Shown here one piece after another: positions 31,614 through 38,968 of a stretch of DNA of 64,000 nucleotides. Positions within the stretch are counted from its first letter, which is position 1, and the number at the start of each line of letters is the position of its first letter. Below the pieces are notes generated by a model that saw only the letters and a list, made by a program, of their open reading frames with translations, was not told the DNA's origin and made no database searches. Both the position numbers and the translations under genes were made by a program. Location of the stretch: assembly GCA_963781305.1 (NCBI GenBank), contig CAWAFL010000011.1:1674001-1738000 (forward strand), in the 5' to 3' direction. Source of the DNA: DASXMT01 sp963781305. Its GTDB lineage: Bacteria > Actinomycetota > Acidimicrobiia > Acidimicrobiales > RAAP-2.

Positions 31614-32847
31614 GCTGAGCGCATCGGGCGCCGTCAACGAGATGACCGCCATCGATCTGGTCAGGTCCCCTCCAGCACCCGAACCGTCGCCGCCGAACGG
31701 CGATACAGCGGAGCATCCCGGGACTCGCAGGATCTCTCTCGCCGGCCGTGGGAAGGGGTGGCCCCGATGGGTCCTTCGGCCCATCGTCATCTACCTGGCC
31801 TCCCGTGTCGTCACCTATGCGGCGCTGGGCGTCGCCACCACCTTTTCCCACAAGAGCCTGCGGGGAGAGATCGACCTGTGGGACAGTCGCTGGTTCATCC
31901 GGGCCGCCAGCCATGGGTGGCCGAGCCACCTGCCGATGGTCGACGGGCACCCCGCCGCCAACACCACCGCCTTCTTCCCCCTCTTCCCCCTGTCGTTCCG
32001 CTGGCTGTCCGAGATCACCGGCATCTCCCTGCTGACCGCCGGAGCCATCGTCTCCGGCCTCACCGGGATGACGGCGATGATCGCCGTCTGGGCCCTGGTT
32101 CGTCGCTACGCCGGGAGTCGGGGCGCCGATCGGGCCACCCTCTTGCTGGCCGTGTTCCCCGGGGCCTTCGTGTTCAGCCTGGTCTATTCGGAGGGCATGA
32201 CCATCACGTTCATCGCCTTCGGTCTTCTCGCCCTCCTGCGCCGACGTTGGCTGCTGGCCGGGATCCTCGGATTGCTGGCCACCGCCACCTCGCCGGTGGC
32301 CGTGGCCTTCGCCGTGAGCTGTGCCTGGTGCGCCTACCGGGAGATCAGGCGGAACGGCAATTGGCGGGCCATCGTGGCTCCCATCCTGGCCCCGCTCGGG
32401 TTCATCGGCTATCTGGGCTGGCTGGCCTGGCACAGCGGAGGGGTCACGGCCTGGACCGAGACCGAGCGATACGGATGGCACAGCTATGCCTCGCTCTGGT
32501 ACCCGATCCATCTGGTCATTTCGTTCCTGAGGGACCCGATAGCGCAGACGCTCACGGACCACATCCTCGTGGTCGGAATCGTGGTCGCGGTGATGTGCGC
32601 CATCGTGGCCATCCGCGACCGCATGCCCGTCCCCATCCTGCTCTACGGGCTGATCGCCGCCGGCATCTCCATGGTGACCGCGCCGGTGGGGTTGCGACCC
32701 CGTTTCATCCTCCTGGCCTTCCCGCTCGTGCTGGCCATCGGGACCCGGTTGCGAGGGCGTTCCTACGGCGCGGTACTTCTATTGTCCACCGGCTTGCTCA
32801 TCACCTTGACCATCTACACGGTGGCTTCGTACAAGGTGTTCCCGTAG
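31603..32847 (+). CDS. GT-C mannosyltransferase, PIG-V-like
   Basis: A 414-residue membrane protein with a proline-rich cytoplasmic N-terminus of about 60 residues and then about ten membrane helices. The first loop has LRGEIDLWDSRWFIRAASHG and NTTAFFPLFPLSFRWLSEIT, the pattern of PIG-V-like mannosyltransferases (W-D followed by FFPLYP-type motif). The ATG at 31603 overlaps the end of the MptB-like gene; an ATG at 31642 is an alternative. The acceptor is unknown; lipid-linked mannose as donor is assumed from the family. Confidence 0.75.
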   Translation: MPPELSASGAVNEMTAIDLVRSPPAPEPSPPNGDTAEHPGTRRISLAGRGKGWPRWVLRPIVIYLASRVVTYAALGVATTFSHKSLRGEIDLWDSRWFIRAASHGWPSHLPMVDGHPAANTTAFFPLFPLSFRWLSEITGISLLTAGAIVSGLTGMTAMIAVWALVRRYAGSRGADRATLLLAVFPGAFVFSLVYSEGMTITFIAFGLLALLRRRWLLAGILGLLATATSPVAVAFAVSCAWCAYREIRRNGNWRAIVAPILAPLGFIGYLGWLAWHSGGVTAWTETERYGWHSYASLWYPIHLVISFLRDPIAQTLTDHILVVGIVVAVMCAIVAIRDRMPVPILLYGLIAAGISMVTAPVGLRPRFILLAFPLVLAIGTRLRGRSYGAVLLLSTGLLITLTIYTVASYKVFP

Positions 32848-32862
32848 CGCGCTCAGATGTGC

Positions 32863-32885
32863 AACCGCCCCGCGGGCAGGCGGTT
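32863..32885 (+). terminator. Hairpin after the PIG-V-like gene
   Basis: AACCGCC (32863-32869) pairs with GGCGGTT (32879-32885) around a G/C-rich loop, 16 bases after the stop. No long T-run follows. It may end transcription before the next membrane protein gene, which lies 177 bases downstream. Confidence 0.4.
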
Positions 32886-33024
32886 TCCGAGTGGACGTCG
32901 CCGGCCCGACCGGCAACAATCGCGTGGCCATCGGCGGAAGCGGTCGCCGGATGCATCGCCCTGAGTGTTCCTCGGAAAGAGATGATGAAGACCAGAGCGC
33001 CGGAATGGGAAAGGTCCGTCTGAG

Positions 33025-34779
33025 ATGAGAGGGTCACCCGCTGATCTCGCCGTTGCCTCGGCACCGGCTCCGGATCCGGTTCCGGACCCGGCTCAGACCG
33101 GGGAGAACCCCGCCGGCACCAGCGCGCTGGTCGAGCGCGGCGCGTGGAGCCTGGTGTGGCTGTCCGTACTGACCGGAGGCATCAACCTGTGGGGTTGGTG
33201 GCCGTCGTGGACCGCGGCTTCCGTGGTGGGGCCGGCCTTCGTGCTGGCCGGCATCGTCGGCCTGGCTTGGACGTGGCTCATACGCCGACCTCGGTCACTG
33301 GTGTACCAGCTGGCGGCCATGGCTTCGATCCTCGCCTCGATGGCCATCCCCGAGGGCATCGCCATCCACATCCGCCAGTACTACAGCACCGACTCGGGGG
33401 CGTTCAATCAGGTGGCGGCGCGCGTCCTGGTCCACGGGGACAACCCGTATACGGCATCGATGGCATCGGCGGCACAGCTGTTGAAGAACCCCCAATTGTT
33501 CTGGACGTACATCGTCAACGGCAGCCACGTCACCCACGTCTCGTACCCGGCCGGTTCCTTCCTGTTCGAGGTGCCGGCTCTGTGGTTCGGGTTCCATCAC
33601 CAGGTCTCCGACTGGATGGACTTCTATGCCTGGATCGTCACCGGCATACTGCTCTTCGTCCTCATGCCCGCCTCGTTGCGGTGGCTGGCCGCGCTCATCG
33701 CCGCCACCCCCATCTTCGTCGGCGTGTTCAGCTCGGGCGGCACCGATGCGCTGTTCGTGCCCTTCCTGGTCCTGGCCGTCTGGCGGTGGGACCGCTTCGG
33801 CGCCGGGCGCCAGGCCGGCATCGCCCGATGGATGGGGCCCATCGCCTTGGGCATCGCCTGTGCCATCAAACAAACCCCGTGGTTCATGGTGCCCTTCTTG
33901 GTCGTGGGGGTGATCCTCGAGGCGCGGCGTACGGATCGCCCCGCACTCCGCCTCGCCGGTATCTACGTCGGGATCGTGGCCTTGGTCTTCGCCGTGGTGA
34001 ACGTCCCCTTCATCATCTGGCAACCGACGGCCTGGGTGCACGGAAACCTCATACCCTTCCGGCAGCCGCTGGTGGTCGACGGCCAGGGCCTGGTCACCTT
34101 GGCCCTCCACGGGATCACCGGGGGTGTGGCCCTCTCCAAGCTCACCATCGCCAGCGCCCTGATCTACGTGGCCCTGCTGATCGCCATGGTCATCTGGTAC
34201 CCGGCCATGAAACGGGTCTGGTTGCTCCTACTGCCCCTGGTGTTCTTCGTCGCCGCCCGCAGCCTGACCAGCTACCTGGTCGACTTCTTCCCCGCCGCCG
34301 TCGTGGCCGCCTTCACCGTTGCCACCGTCACCACGCCGGCCAAGGCCATCGCCACCGCCCGCGTCCGCATAGCCCTCATAGCCACCACCACGGCCGCCGT
34401 CGTCGCCGGGGTGGTGGTGGCCAGTCTGGCCTTCGTCTCGCCACCGCTACAGCTGGCCGTGCGAGGTGTGAACACGTCCAACCAGGCGACCACGCTGAAC
34501 GCCGTCACCGTGACGGTCGACAACCAGACATCGGGCACCGTGGTCCCTCATTTCATGGTCATCATCGGGAGCGGCCATCCCTCCGGCTACTGGTACCCCA
34601 CCGGCCACCGCCCGGTCGTGCTCCAACCCCACGGCGCGGCGACGGTCACCTTGTACCCACCGTTGTTCACCAGTGCCCCCAATCACGGTGACCATTGGCT
34701 AGTGGCCGCGTACACCTCGTCTCCCGAGGCCCTCAGCACCTCACCCCTCCAGTTCTGGAAGCTGGGAAAGCAGAAGTAG
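33025..34779 (+). CDS. Integral membrane GT-C-like protein with C-terminal periplasmic domain
   Basis: A 584-residue protein with about 11 membrane helices (residues about 40-470), then an extracytoplasmic beta-rich domain of about 110 residues (VTVTVDNQTSGTVVPHFMVI, ending FWKLGKQK). The first loop HIRQYYSTDSGAFNQVAARV and LVHGDNPYTASM have the Asp and NPY elements seen in GT-C enzymes of the GT87/MptB superfamily. No close family is recognised. It lies third in the plus-strand glycosyltransferase cluster, after a 177-base gap, and may be expressed separately. Confidence 0.65.
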   Translation: MRGSPADLAVASAPAPDPVPDPAQTGENPAGTSALVERGAWSLVWLSVLTGGINLWGWWPSWTAASVVGPAFVLAGIVGLAWTWLIRRPRSLVYQLAAMASILASMAIPEGIAIHIRQYYSTDSGAFNQVAARVLVHGDNPYTASMASAAQLLKNPQLFWTYIVNGSHVTHVSYPAGSFLFEVPALWFGFHHQVSDWMDFYAWIVTGILLFVLMPASLRWLAALIAATPIFVGVFSSGGTDALFVPFLVLAVWRWDRFGAGRQAGIARWMGPIALGIACAIKQTPWFMVPFLVVGVILEARRTDRPALRLAGIYVGIVALVFAVVNVPFIIWQPTAWVHGNLIPFRQPLVVDGQGLVTLALHGITGGVALSKLTIASALIYVALLIAMVIWYPAMKRVWLLLLPLVFFVAARSLTSYLVDFFPAAVVAAFTVATVTTPAKAIATARVRIALIATTTAAVVAGVVVASLAFVSPPLQLAVRGVNTSNQATTLNAVTVTVDNQTSGTVVPHFMVIIGSGHPSGYWYPTGHRPVVLQPHGAATVTLYPPLFTSAPNHGDHWLVAAYTSSPEALSTSPLQFWKLGKQK

Positions 34780-34823
34780 CCAACGGGTTCTAACTTACTC
34801 ACAGACATGAATGGAGGAAGCTG

Positions 34824-35231
34824 ATGGAAGGGAACAACGGCACTCGTCGGCTGACGTCCGCTCAAGAGTTGCTCCAGCTCATCGGGAGCCACGACGTTGA
34901 CAAAGCCATGAGCTTTCTCTCCGATGACGTGACCTACCGAGTCCCTGGCAAGCAGGGATTGTCAGGGGACTACGTCGGACGCGACAGGGTTGCTCGCCAT
35001 CTCGTCGATGTCTACGAAGAGACGAAGGGCACCTTCGATCCGCTCAAATGGGAGGATTGGATGGTGGGGACCGATCACGTCGCCGTGGTTGCCAAGATCA
35101 GCATGGAAAGGCAGGCAGCGATCATGACAGGGCGCTTCCTGTTCCTCTTGCGATTCAACGGCGACGACAAGATCGATGGGATCGAGCTCTTTGTCAGCGA
35201 TCCGGCGCAAGTGGACCGGTTCTTCCAGTAA
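34824..35231 (+). CDS. NTF2-like (SnoaL) protein
   Basis: A 135-residue protein: ELLQLIGSHDVDKAMSFLSD, then DVTYRVPGKQGLSGDYVGRD, and the end GIELFVSDPAQVDRFF match the nuclear transport factor 2 / SnoaL-like ketosteroid isomerase fold. Its Shine-Dalgarno is strong (GGAGGAAGCTG before ATG). The coding sequence is visibly lower in GC and weaker in G/C third positions than its neighbours, suggesting more recent acquisition. Function is not predictable. Confidence 0.75.
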   Translation: MEGNNGTRRLTSAQELLQLIGSHDVDKAMSFLSDDVTYRVPGKQGLSGDYVGRDRVARHLVDVYEETKGTFDPLKWEDWMVGTDHVAVVAKISMERQAAIMTGRFLFLLRFNGDDKIDGIELFVSDPAQVDRFFQ

Positions 35232-35294
35232 TACTTCTTCCGGTTGGACAGGGCACCACCCTGGTTCTCGTCGGCCTGACCTGAGGGGGTACCT

Positions 35295-36294
35295 GTGGAA
35301 CCTGGACAGGAATCGGGAAGCCTCACGGCACCAGCATGGCCGTCGCTGCCGGTGACCGAATGGCACGCCACCCGCGACACCCCTGCAGCTGTGGACCCAG
35401 ATCGTGGGCAAGATCCGGTTGGCCCACTCGCCCCTGTTGAACCACTGGTGGAACGTGCCGCTGTACGTGACGGCGCGAGGGTTAACCACGTCGCTCATGT
35501 GGTCGGGTGACGGACGGGGCTTCCAGATCGACTTCGACTTTCTGGCTCACCAGCTCGACATCACCGTGTCCGACGGCACCCGGCGGACCGTCGCCCTGGC
35601 GCCCCGCTCGGTCGCCGACTTCTTCGGCGACGTGGTCGGTCGCATGACCGAGCTCGACATGGACACCGATATCTGGACCATGCCCGTGGAGATCGAGGGA
35701 GCGATCCCCTTCCAGGACGACGTCGTGCGCCGGTCCTACGACAGGGACCAGGTCGAGCGGTTCTGGCGGTTGCTCATCAGCTCGGCCCACGTGTTCAACG
35801 AGTTGCGGACGGACTTCGTTGGGAAGTCGAGCCCGGTACACCTCTTCTGGGGCGCACTCGATCTGGCCACCACGAGGTTTTCCGGTCGCCCGGCGCCGCC
35901 CCACCTCAGCGGGGCGCCACACTGCGGTCCCCACGTCATGGAAGAGGCCTACTCACAAGAGGTCAGCAGCTTTGGCTACTGGCCCGGCGGTACTGATGAG
36001 GGATTCTTCTACTCGTACGCCTATCCGGAGCCCGAGGGTTACCGGGACACCACGGTGGCCCCGGCCGAGGCCTACTACGACGGGGAGCTCGGCGAGTTCC
36101 TGTTGCCGTACAAGACGGTACGAGCCGCCGCCGATCCCCGCGGCCTCCTCCTCACCTTTCTCAACAGCGCCTACCAGGCGGCGGCAGACCGAGGCGGGTG
36201 GGATCGGGCGTCACTCGAACGCGAGACGCCACCATGGGCGCCGAACCGCGTGGCCCGTAGCGGCCCCCTGTCGAGTTCGGGACTCCGGCGCTAG
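35295..36294 (+). pseudogene. DUF5996 family protein, single-base frameshift near the N-terminus
   Basis: The family N-terminus WPSLPVTEWHATRDT is encoded from the GTG at 35295 (Shine-Dalgarno GAGGGGG). The next expected residues, LQLWTQIVGKIRLAHSP, are in the +1 frame, and the rest follows to 36294 (GLTTSLMWSGDGRGFQIDF, FDFLAHQLDITVSDGTRR, LAPRSVADFF). One C too many in CCCC at 35380-35383 explains the shift; with three Cs the protein would be 332 residues. Either the gene is inactivated, or the assembly has a homopolymer error, or a downstream GTG at 35404 gives a shortened protein. The family has no known function. Confidence 0.8.
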
Positions 36295-36344
36295 ACACCT
36301 TCGGGCAGCGCCCAACACCTTCGGGCCGCCGTCGGCAGCGAAAC

Positions 36345-37088
36345 TCACGCGGCGTCGTGGAAGACCAGACCCATCGTGTGGCGAATCCCGGATCGGACCT
36401 CGCTCACGCCGTGCCGCATCGCCGCACGCGCCCAGCCCCGCTGGGTGGCCAGCGGCCGTTCCCGGGTGGTGAAGATCAGACCATGGCCCCGCTCCAGCGT
36501 CCGGACGATGCCCCGGGACTGGGCTCGTGGGCGCTGTTCGACCATCAGGAACTCGCCGCCGGAGAAGTCGGCCTCCGGCTGGTTGAGCCCGATGACGACC
36601 TGCATGGGGAAGACCAGCTCCCCGTAGAGGTCGCGGTGGAGGGCGTTCCAGTCACCGGCCTGGTAGCGCAGCAGGATCGGGGTCGGCTTGGTCTGTCCGG
36701 AGGCATGGCACCGCTCGAGCCATTCGTCCAACGTGTCCGGCCACGGTGCGTCCAGGCCCAACTTGTCGGCCCACTGGCGGGCGATGGGCACCAGGTGTGG
36801 GTAGAAGGCGTGCCGCAGGCGATCGACCATCGCCGGTAACGGGTGGTCGAAGTAGCGGTACTCGCCGCGGCCGAACCGGTAGCGCTCCATGTCGATCGTG
36901 CTCCGGAACCGTTCCGGGTCGGTGTAGAGGTCGACCAGCCGGGCACACTCGGTCGACGTCAGCAGCGGGCCGGTGAGGGCGCAACCGTCGCCGTCCATGT
37001 GGTCGGTCAGGGTGTCCCAGTCCAGTCCGGCAACCCGCGTCGCCGGACTGGACTCGCCGGAGGGCGCACCTGCCGTGGTCACCCTCAC
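36345..37088 (-). CDS. 2OG-Fe(II) oxygenase of an alkylation repair operon
   Basis: A 247-residue dioxygenase. The iron ligands are read as H and D in ALHRDLYGELVFPMQVVIGL and the distal H in MRHGVSEVRSG, with the 2-oxoglutarate-binding arginine in IRHTMGLVFHDA. This is the COG3826-like group rather than classical AlkB; such genes recur beside ogt/ada in bacteria. It starts at GTG overlapping the ogt1 stop (GTGA), so it is cotranslated with the alkyltransferase. Direct reversal of alkyl damage, or hydroxylation of a partner protein, are the likely roles. Confidence 0.8.
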   Translation of the reverse strand: MRVTTAGAPSGESSPATRVAGLDWDTLTDHMDGDGCALTGPLLTSTECARLVDLYTDPERFRSTIDMERYRFGRGEYRYFDHPLPAMVDRLRHAFYPHLVPIARQWADKLGLDAPWPDTLDEWLERCHASGQTKPTPILLRYQAGDWNALHRDLYGELVFPMQVVIGLNQPEADFSGGEFLMVEQRPRAQSRGIVRTLERGHGLIFTTRERPLATQRGWARAAMRHGVSEVRSGIRHTMGLVFHDAA

Positions 37089-37717
37089 TGCGACTCCAGG
37101 CCCAACAGGGCGACCTTGGCCGCCGGGCCGCCCGCATAGCCCCCCGGCGTACCGTCGGAGCGAACCACACGGTGGCAGGGAACCACGATGGGCAGCGGGT
37201 TGGTGGCACAGGCGGTGCCCACGGCGCGTACGGCCCGTGGGCTTCCCGCCAGTCGGGCCACCGTGGCGTAGGTCGCCGTTGTCCCGTAGGCGATGTCGGG
37301 CAGGCGGTCCAGCACCTGCCGGCGGAACCCGGCCGAGAGCCGGTAGTCCAGGGGCAGGTCGAACCGGGTACGGGAACCGGCGAAGTACTCGTCGATCTCT
37401 CGGGCCACGGTGTCGAGCCTGCCGGGGGCAGCGAGGATACGGGGGCTGATCTTCTCGGCCAGCGCAGCCAGGATCGCGTCATGGCCCTCTCGGGCGTAGG
37501 CCACGCGCACCAGGCCCTGGTCGGTGGCGGCCACGAGCAGCTGACCGACAGGAGTGTCGATGGTCCGATAGGCCACGTCCAAGAGGTCGTCGGCCTCGGC
37601 CCGCGCCAACAGAGTGGCGTGCAGCCGTTGGTTGGCGGCCTCGTCGACCACGGGAAGCGAGGCGAACAGGTCGGCCGCCCCCCCGTCGCCTCGTGCTGGG
37701 TGCTCAGTGGTGATCAT
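37085..37717 (-). CDS. ogt: Methylated-DNA-[protein]-cysteine S-methyltransferase (first copy)
   Basis: Suicide repair protein for O6-alkylguanine. A 210-residue protein with an N-terminal extension of about 50 residues (MITTEHPARGDGGAADLFAS), the fold core DTPVGQLLVAATDQGLVRVA, the DNA-binding helix-turn-helix region YATVARLAGSPRAVRAVG, and the acceptor cysteine in PIVVPCHRVV. The ATG is in an ATGA overlap with the sigma factor stop. It is clearly diverged from the second copy encoded upstream in the same operon. Confidence 0.93.
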   Translation of the reverse strand: MITTEHPARGDGGAADLFASLPVVDEAANQRLHATLLARAEADDLLDVAYRTIDTPVGQLLVAATDQGLVRVAYAREGHDAILAALAEKISPRILAAPGRLDTVAREIDEYFAGSRTRFDLPLDYRLSAGFRRQVLDRLPDIAYGTTATYATVARLAGSPRAVRAVGTACATNPLPIVVPCHRVVRSDGTPGGYAGGPAAKVALLGLESQ

Positions 37718-38193
37718 CGGGATGCTCCCTCGTAGAGTGCTCGTAGCTTCTTCAGGCCGTCGGCCGCCGCCCGGCGGGCCGCCGCTTCCGTGCCGCCCAG
37801 GATCGCCGCCACCTCGACATAGCTCAGGCCGGCCAGATGGTGGTAGACGACCACCTCCCGTTGTCTGGGCGTAAGGGTGTTCAGGGCCGACCACAGTTCG
37901 TCGGCGTCCTCCATGGCCATCCCACTGCGCCCGGAGCCCTCGGGCACCGCTTCGATGGGCAGCGGGTTCCGCCTGGTGGCTCGGTGCTGGTCGATGGCCT
38001 TGTGCTTGGCGATGGTGACCAGCCACGCCTCGACGTTGGCATCGGGGTCCAAGTCCGGATAGGCCCGGAGGGCGGCGAGGAAGGTCTCGGCCCACGCATC
38101 CTCGGCCTCGTGGTAGCCGAGCAGGGCGCGACAGACCCGCAACACGGTCGGCCCGTGGGCGGCGATGACATCCTCGAACGGTCTCAGTCCCAC
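37714..38193 (-). CDS. ECF-type RNA polymerase sigma factor
   Basis: A 159-residue sigma-70-related protein. Region 2 spans FEDVIAAHGPTVLRVCRALL through WAETFLAALRAYPDL and AWLVTIAKHKAIDQHR; region 4 is LNTLTPRQREVVVYHHLAGL followed by SYVEVAAILGGTEAAARR. No anti-sigma gene is adjacent; instead it is flanked on both sides by alkyltransferase genes, with ogt1 overlapping its end. A reasonable inference is that it directs transcription of this repair operon after alkylation stress, replacing the usual Ada activator. Confidence 0.9.
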   Translation of the reverse strand: MGLRPFEDVIAAHGPTVLRVCRALLGYHEAEDAWAETFLAALRAYPDLDPDANVEAWLVTIAKHKAIDQHRATRRNPLPIEAVPEGSGRSGMAMEDADELWSALNTLTPRQREVVVYHHLAGLSYVEVAAILGGTEAAARRAAADGLKKLRALYEGASR

Positions 38194-38254
38194 AGGAGGC
38201 AGACGTGTCCGGCGCCCCGAACAAGACGTGGCCCTGGCATGCGATGCGCCACCC

Positions 38255-38788
38255 CTAGAACAGGGTCTGCTCGGCCATCGGGGACGGGTTCTCCAGGTCC
38301 AGGAGGAATGCCTTGCGCTCTAAGCCGCCGGCATACCCCGTGAGCGAGCCGTCGGCTCCGATCACCCGATGGCACGGGATGACCACGCCGATGGGGTTGT
38401 GGCCCACGGCCGTGCCCACCGTGCGAGCCAGGGTCCAGTCAGCGTCCTCTCCGCCCACGGCATGGGCCAGTTCTCCGTAGGAGCGCGTGTGGCCGTAGGG
38501 GATCTGGGTGAGGAGCCGCCAGATCGAACGCTCAAAGGCGGTCCCCGACGGGCAGAGGGGCACCGAGAAGGTGCGCCGCACCCCCGAGAAGTACTCGTCC
38601 AGCTCGCGGACGGCCTGCTCGAAGCCGGCCGAGATCTCGGAGCCGAACCGGGACGGGTCGGGCCGGTGGTTCTGCCCGTCCATGTACAACCCGCTCAGGA
38701 CCCCATCGGAGTTGACCAGGGTCAGGGGTCCGATCGGCGAGTCGACGACGGTATGGGTTCGCACGCGCTTCGTGCTCATATCGGACAT
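38255..38788 (-). CDS. ogt: Methylated-DNA-[protein]-cysteine S-methyltransferase (second copy)
   Basis: A 177-residue standard-length alkyltransferase: DSPIGPLTLVNSDGVLSGLY at the N-terminus, FERSIWRLLTQIPYGHTRSY in the helix-turn-helix region, and the active site PIGVVIPCHRVIG. It is the first gene of the operon. The annotated ATG at 38788 has only a weak AGGG upstream; codon 4 is also ATG. The strong Shine-Dalgarno is about 95 bases upstream, before repeated ATGTCTGATG units that read in another frame. Translation of this gene may therefore depend on repeat number or on re-initiation. Confidence 0.92.
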   Translation of the reverse strand: MSDMSTKRVRTHTVVDSPIGPLTLVNSDGVLSGLYMDGQNHRPDPSRFGSEISAGFEQAVRELDEYFSGVRRTFSVPLCPSGTAFERSIWRLLTQIPYGHTRSYGELAHAVGGEDADWTLARTVGTAVGHNPIGVVIPCHRVIGADGSLTGYAGGLERKAFLLDLENPSPMAEQTLF

Positions 38789-38876
38789 GCGCCCTGCTTC
38801 GGGGATGCGCTTCCATCAGACATGCGCTTCCATCAGACATGCGCTTCACATCAGACATGCGCTTTACATCAGACAT
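38789..38876 (-). repeat. Tandem repeat of the ogt start region (18/17-nt units)
   Basis: Units on the minus strand begin at 38876 and 38858 (18 nt, ATGTCTGATGTRAAGCGC), 38840 and 38823 (17 nt, ATGTCTGATGGAAGCGC) and 38806 (18 nt, degenerate, ATC instead of ATG). The native start at 38788 begins with the similar ATGTCCGATATG and has the same AAGCGC further on. GGAGGA at 38881-38886 precedes the first ATG by 4 bases. The first ATG is 88 bases from the ogt start (remainder 1), so it reads out of frame; gaining one 17-nt unit or losing both would join it in frame with no stop. Confidence 0.95.
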
Positions 38877-38880
38877 GGTG

Positions 38881-38886
38881 TCCTCC
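38881..38886 (-). promoter_or_regulatory. Shine-Dalgarno upstream of the repeated start codons
   Basis: GGAGGA on the minus strand, 4 bases before the ATG at 38876. It is the only strong ribosome-binding site before ogt, but serves a start codon in a frame that does not encode the alkyltransferase. Confidence 0.75.
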
Positions 38887-38947
38887 AATCAGTACCTGAC
38901 TAGTAGACGCCGCGGCCGTGCTGTTCGTGAGGTGTCTTTTGTGCTCG

Positions 38948-38964
38948 GGCCCCGACCGGGGGCC
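38948..38964 (-). terminator. GC-rich hairpin after the 2-hydroxyacid dehydrogenase gene
   Basis: Minus strand GGCCCC-CGGTC-GGGGCC begins 5 bases after the stop at 38969. It probably separates this gene from the ogt operon downstream. No U-run is present. Confidence 0.5.
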
Positions 38965-38968
38965 GCCT

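Noticed and set aside
37085..38224. Single 379-codon frame covering ogt1 and the sigma factor region
   Set aside because: The first about 170 codons are antisense-like nonsense in the wrong frame of the sigma factor; ogt1 starts at the ATG overlapping the sigma factor stop.
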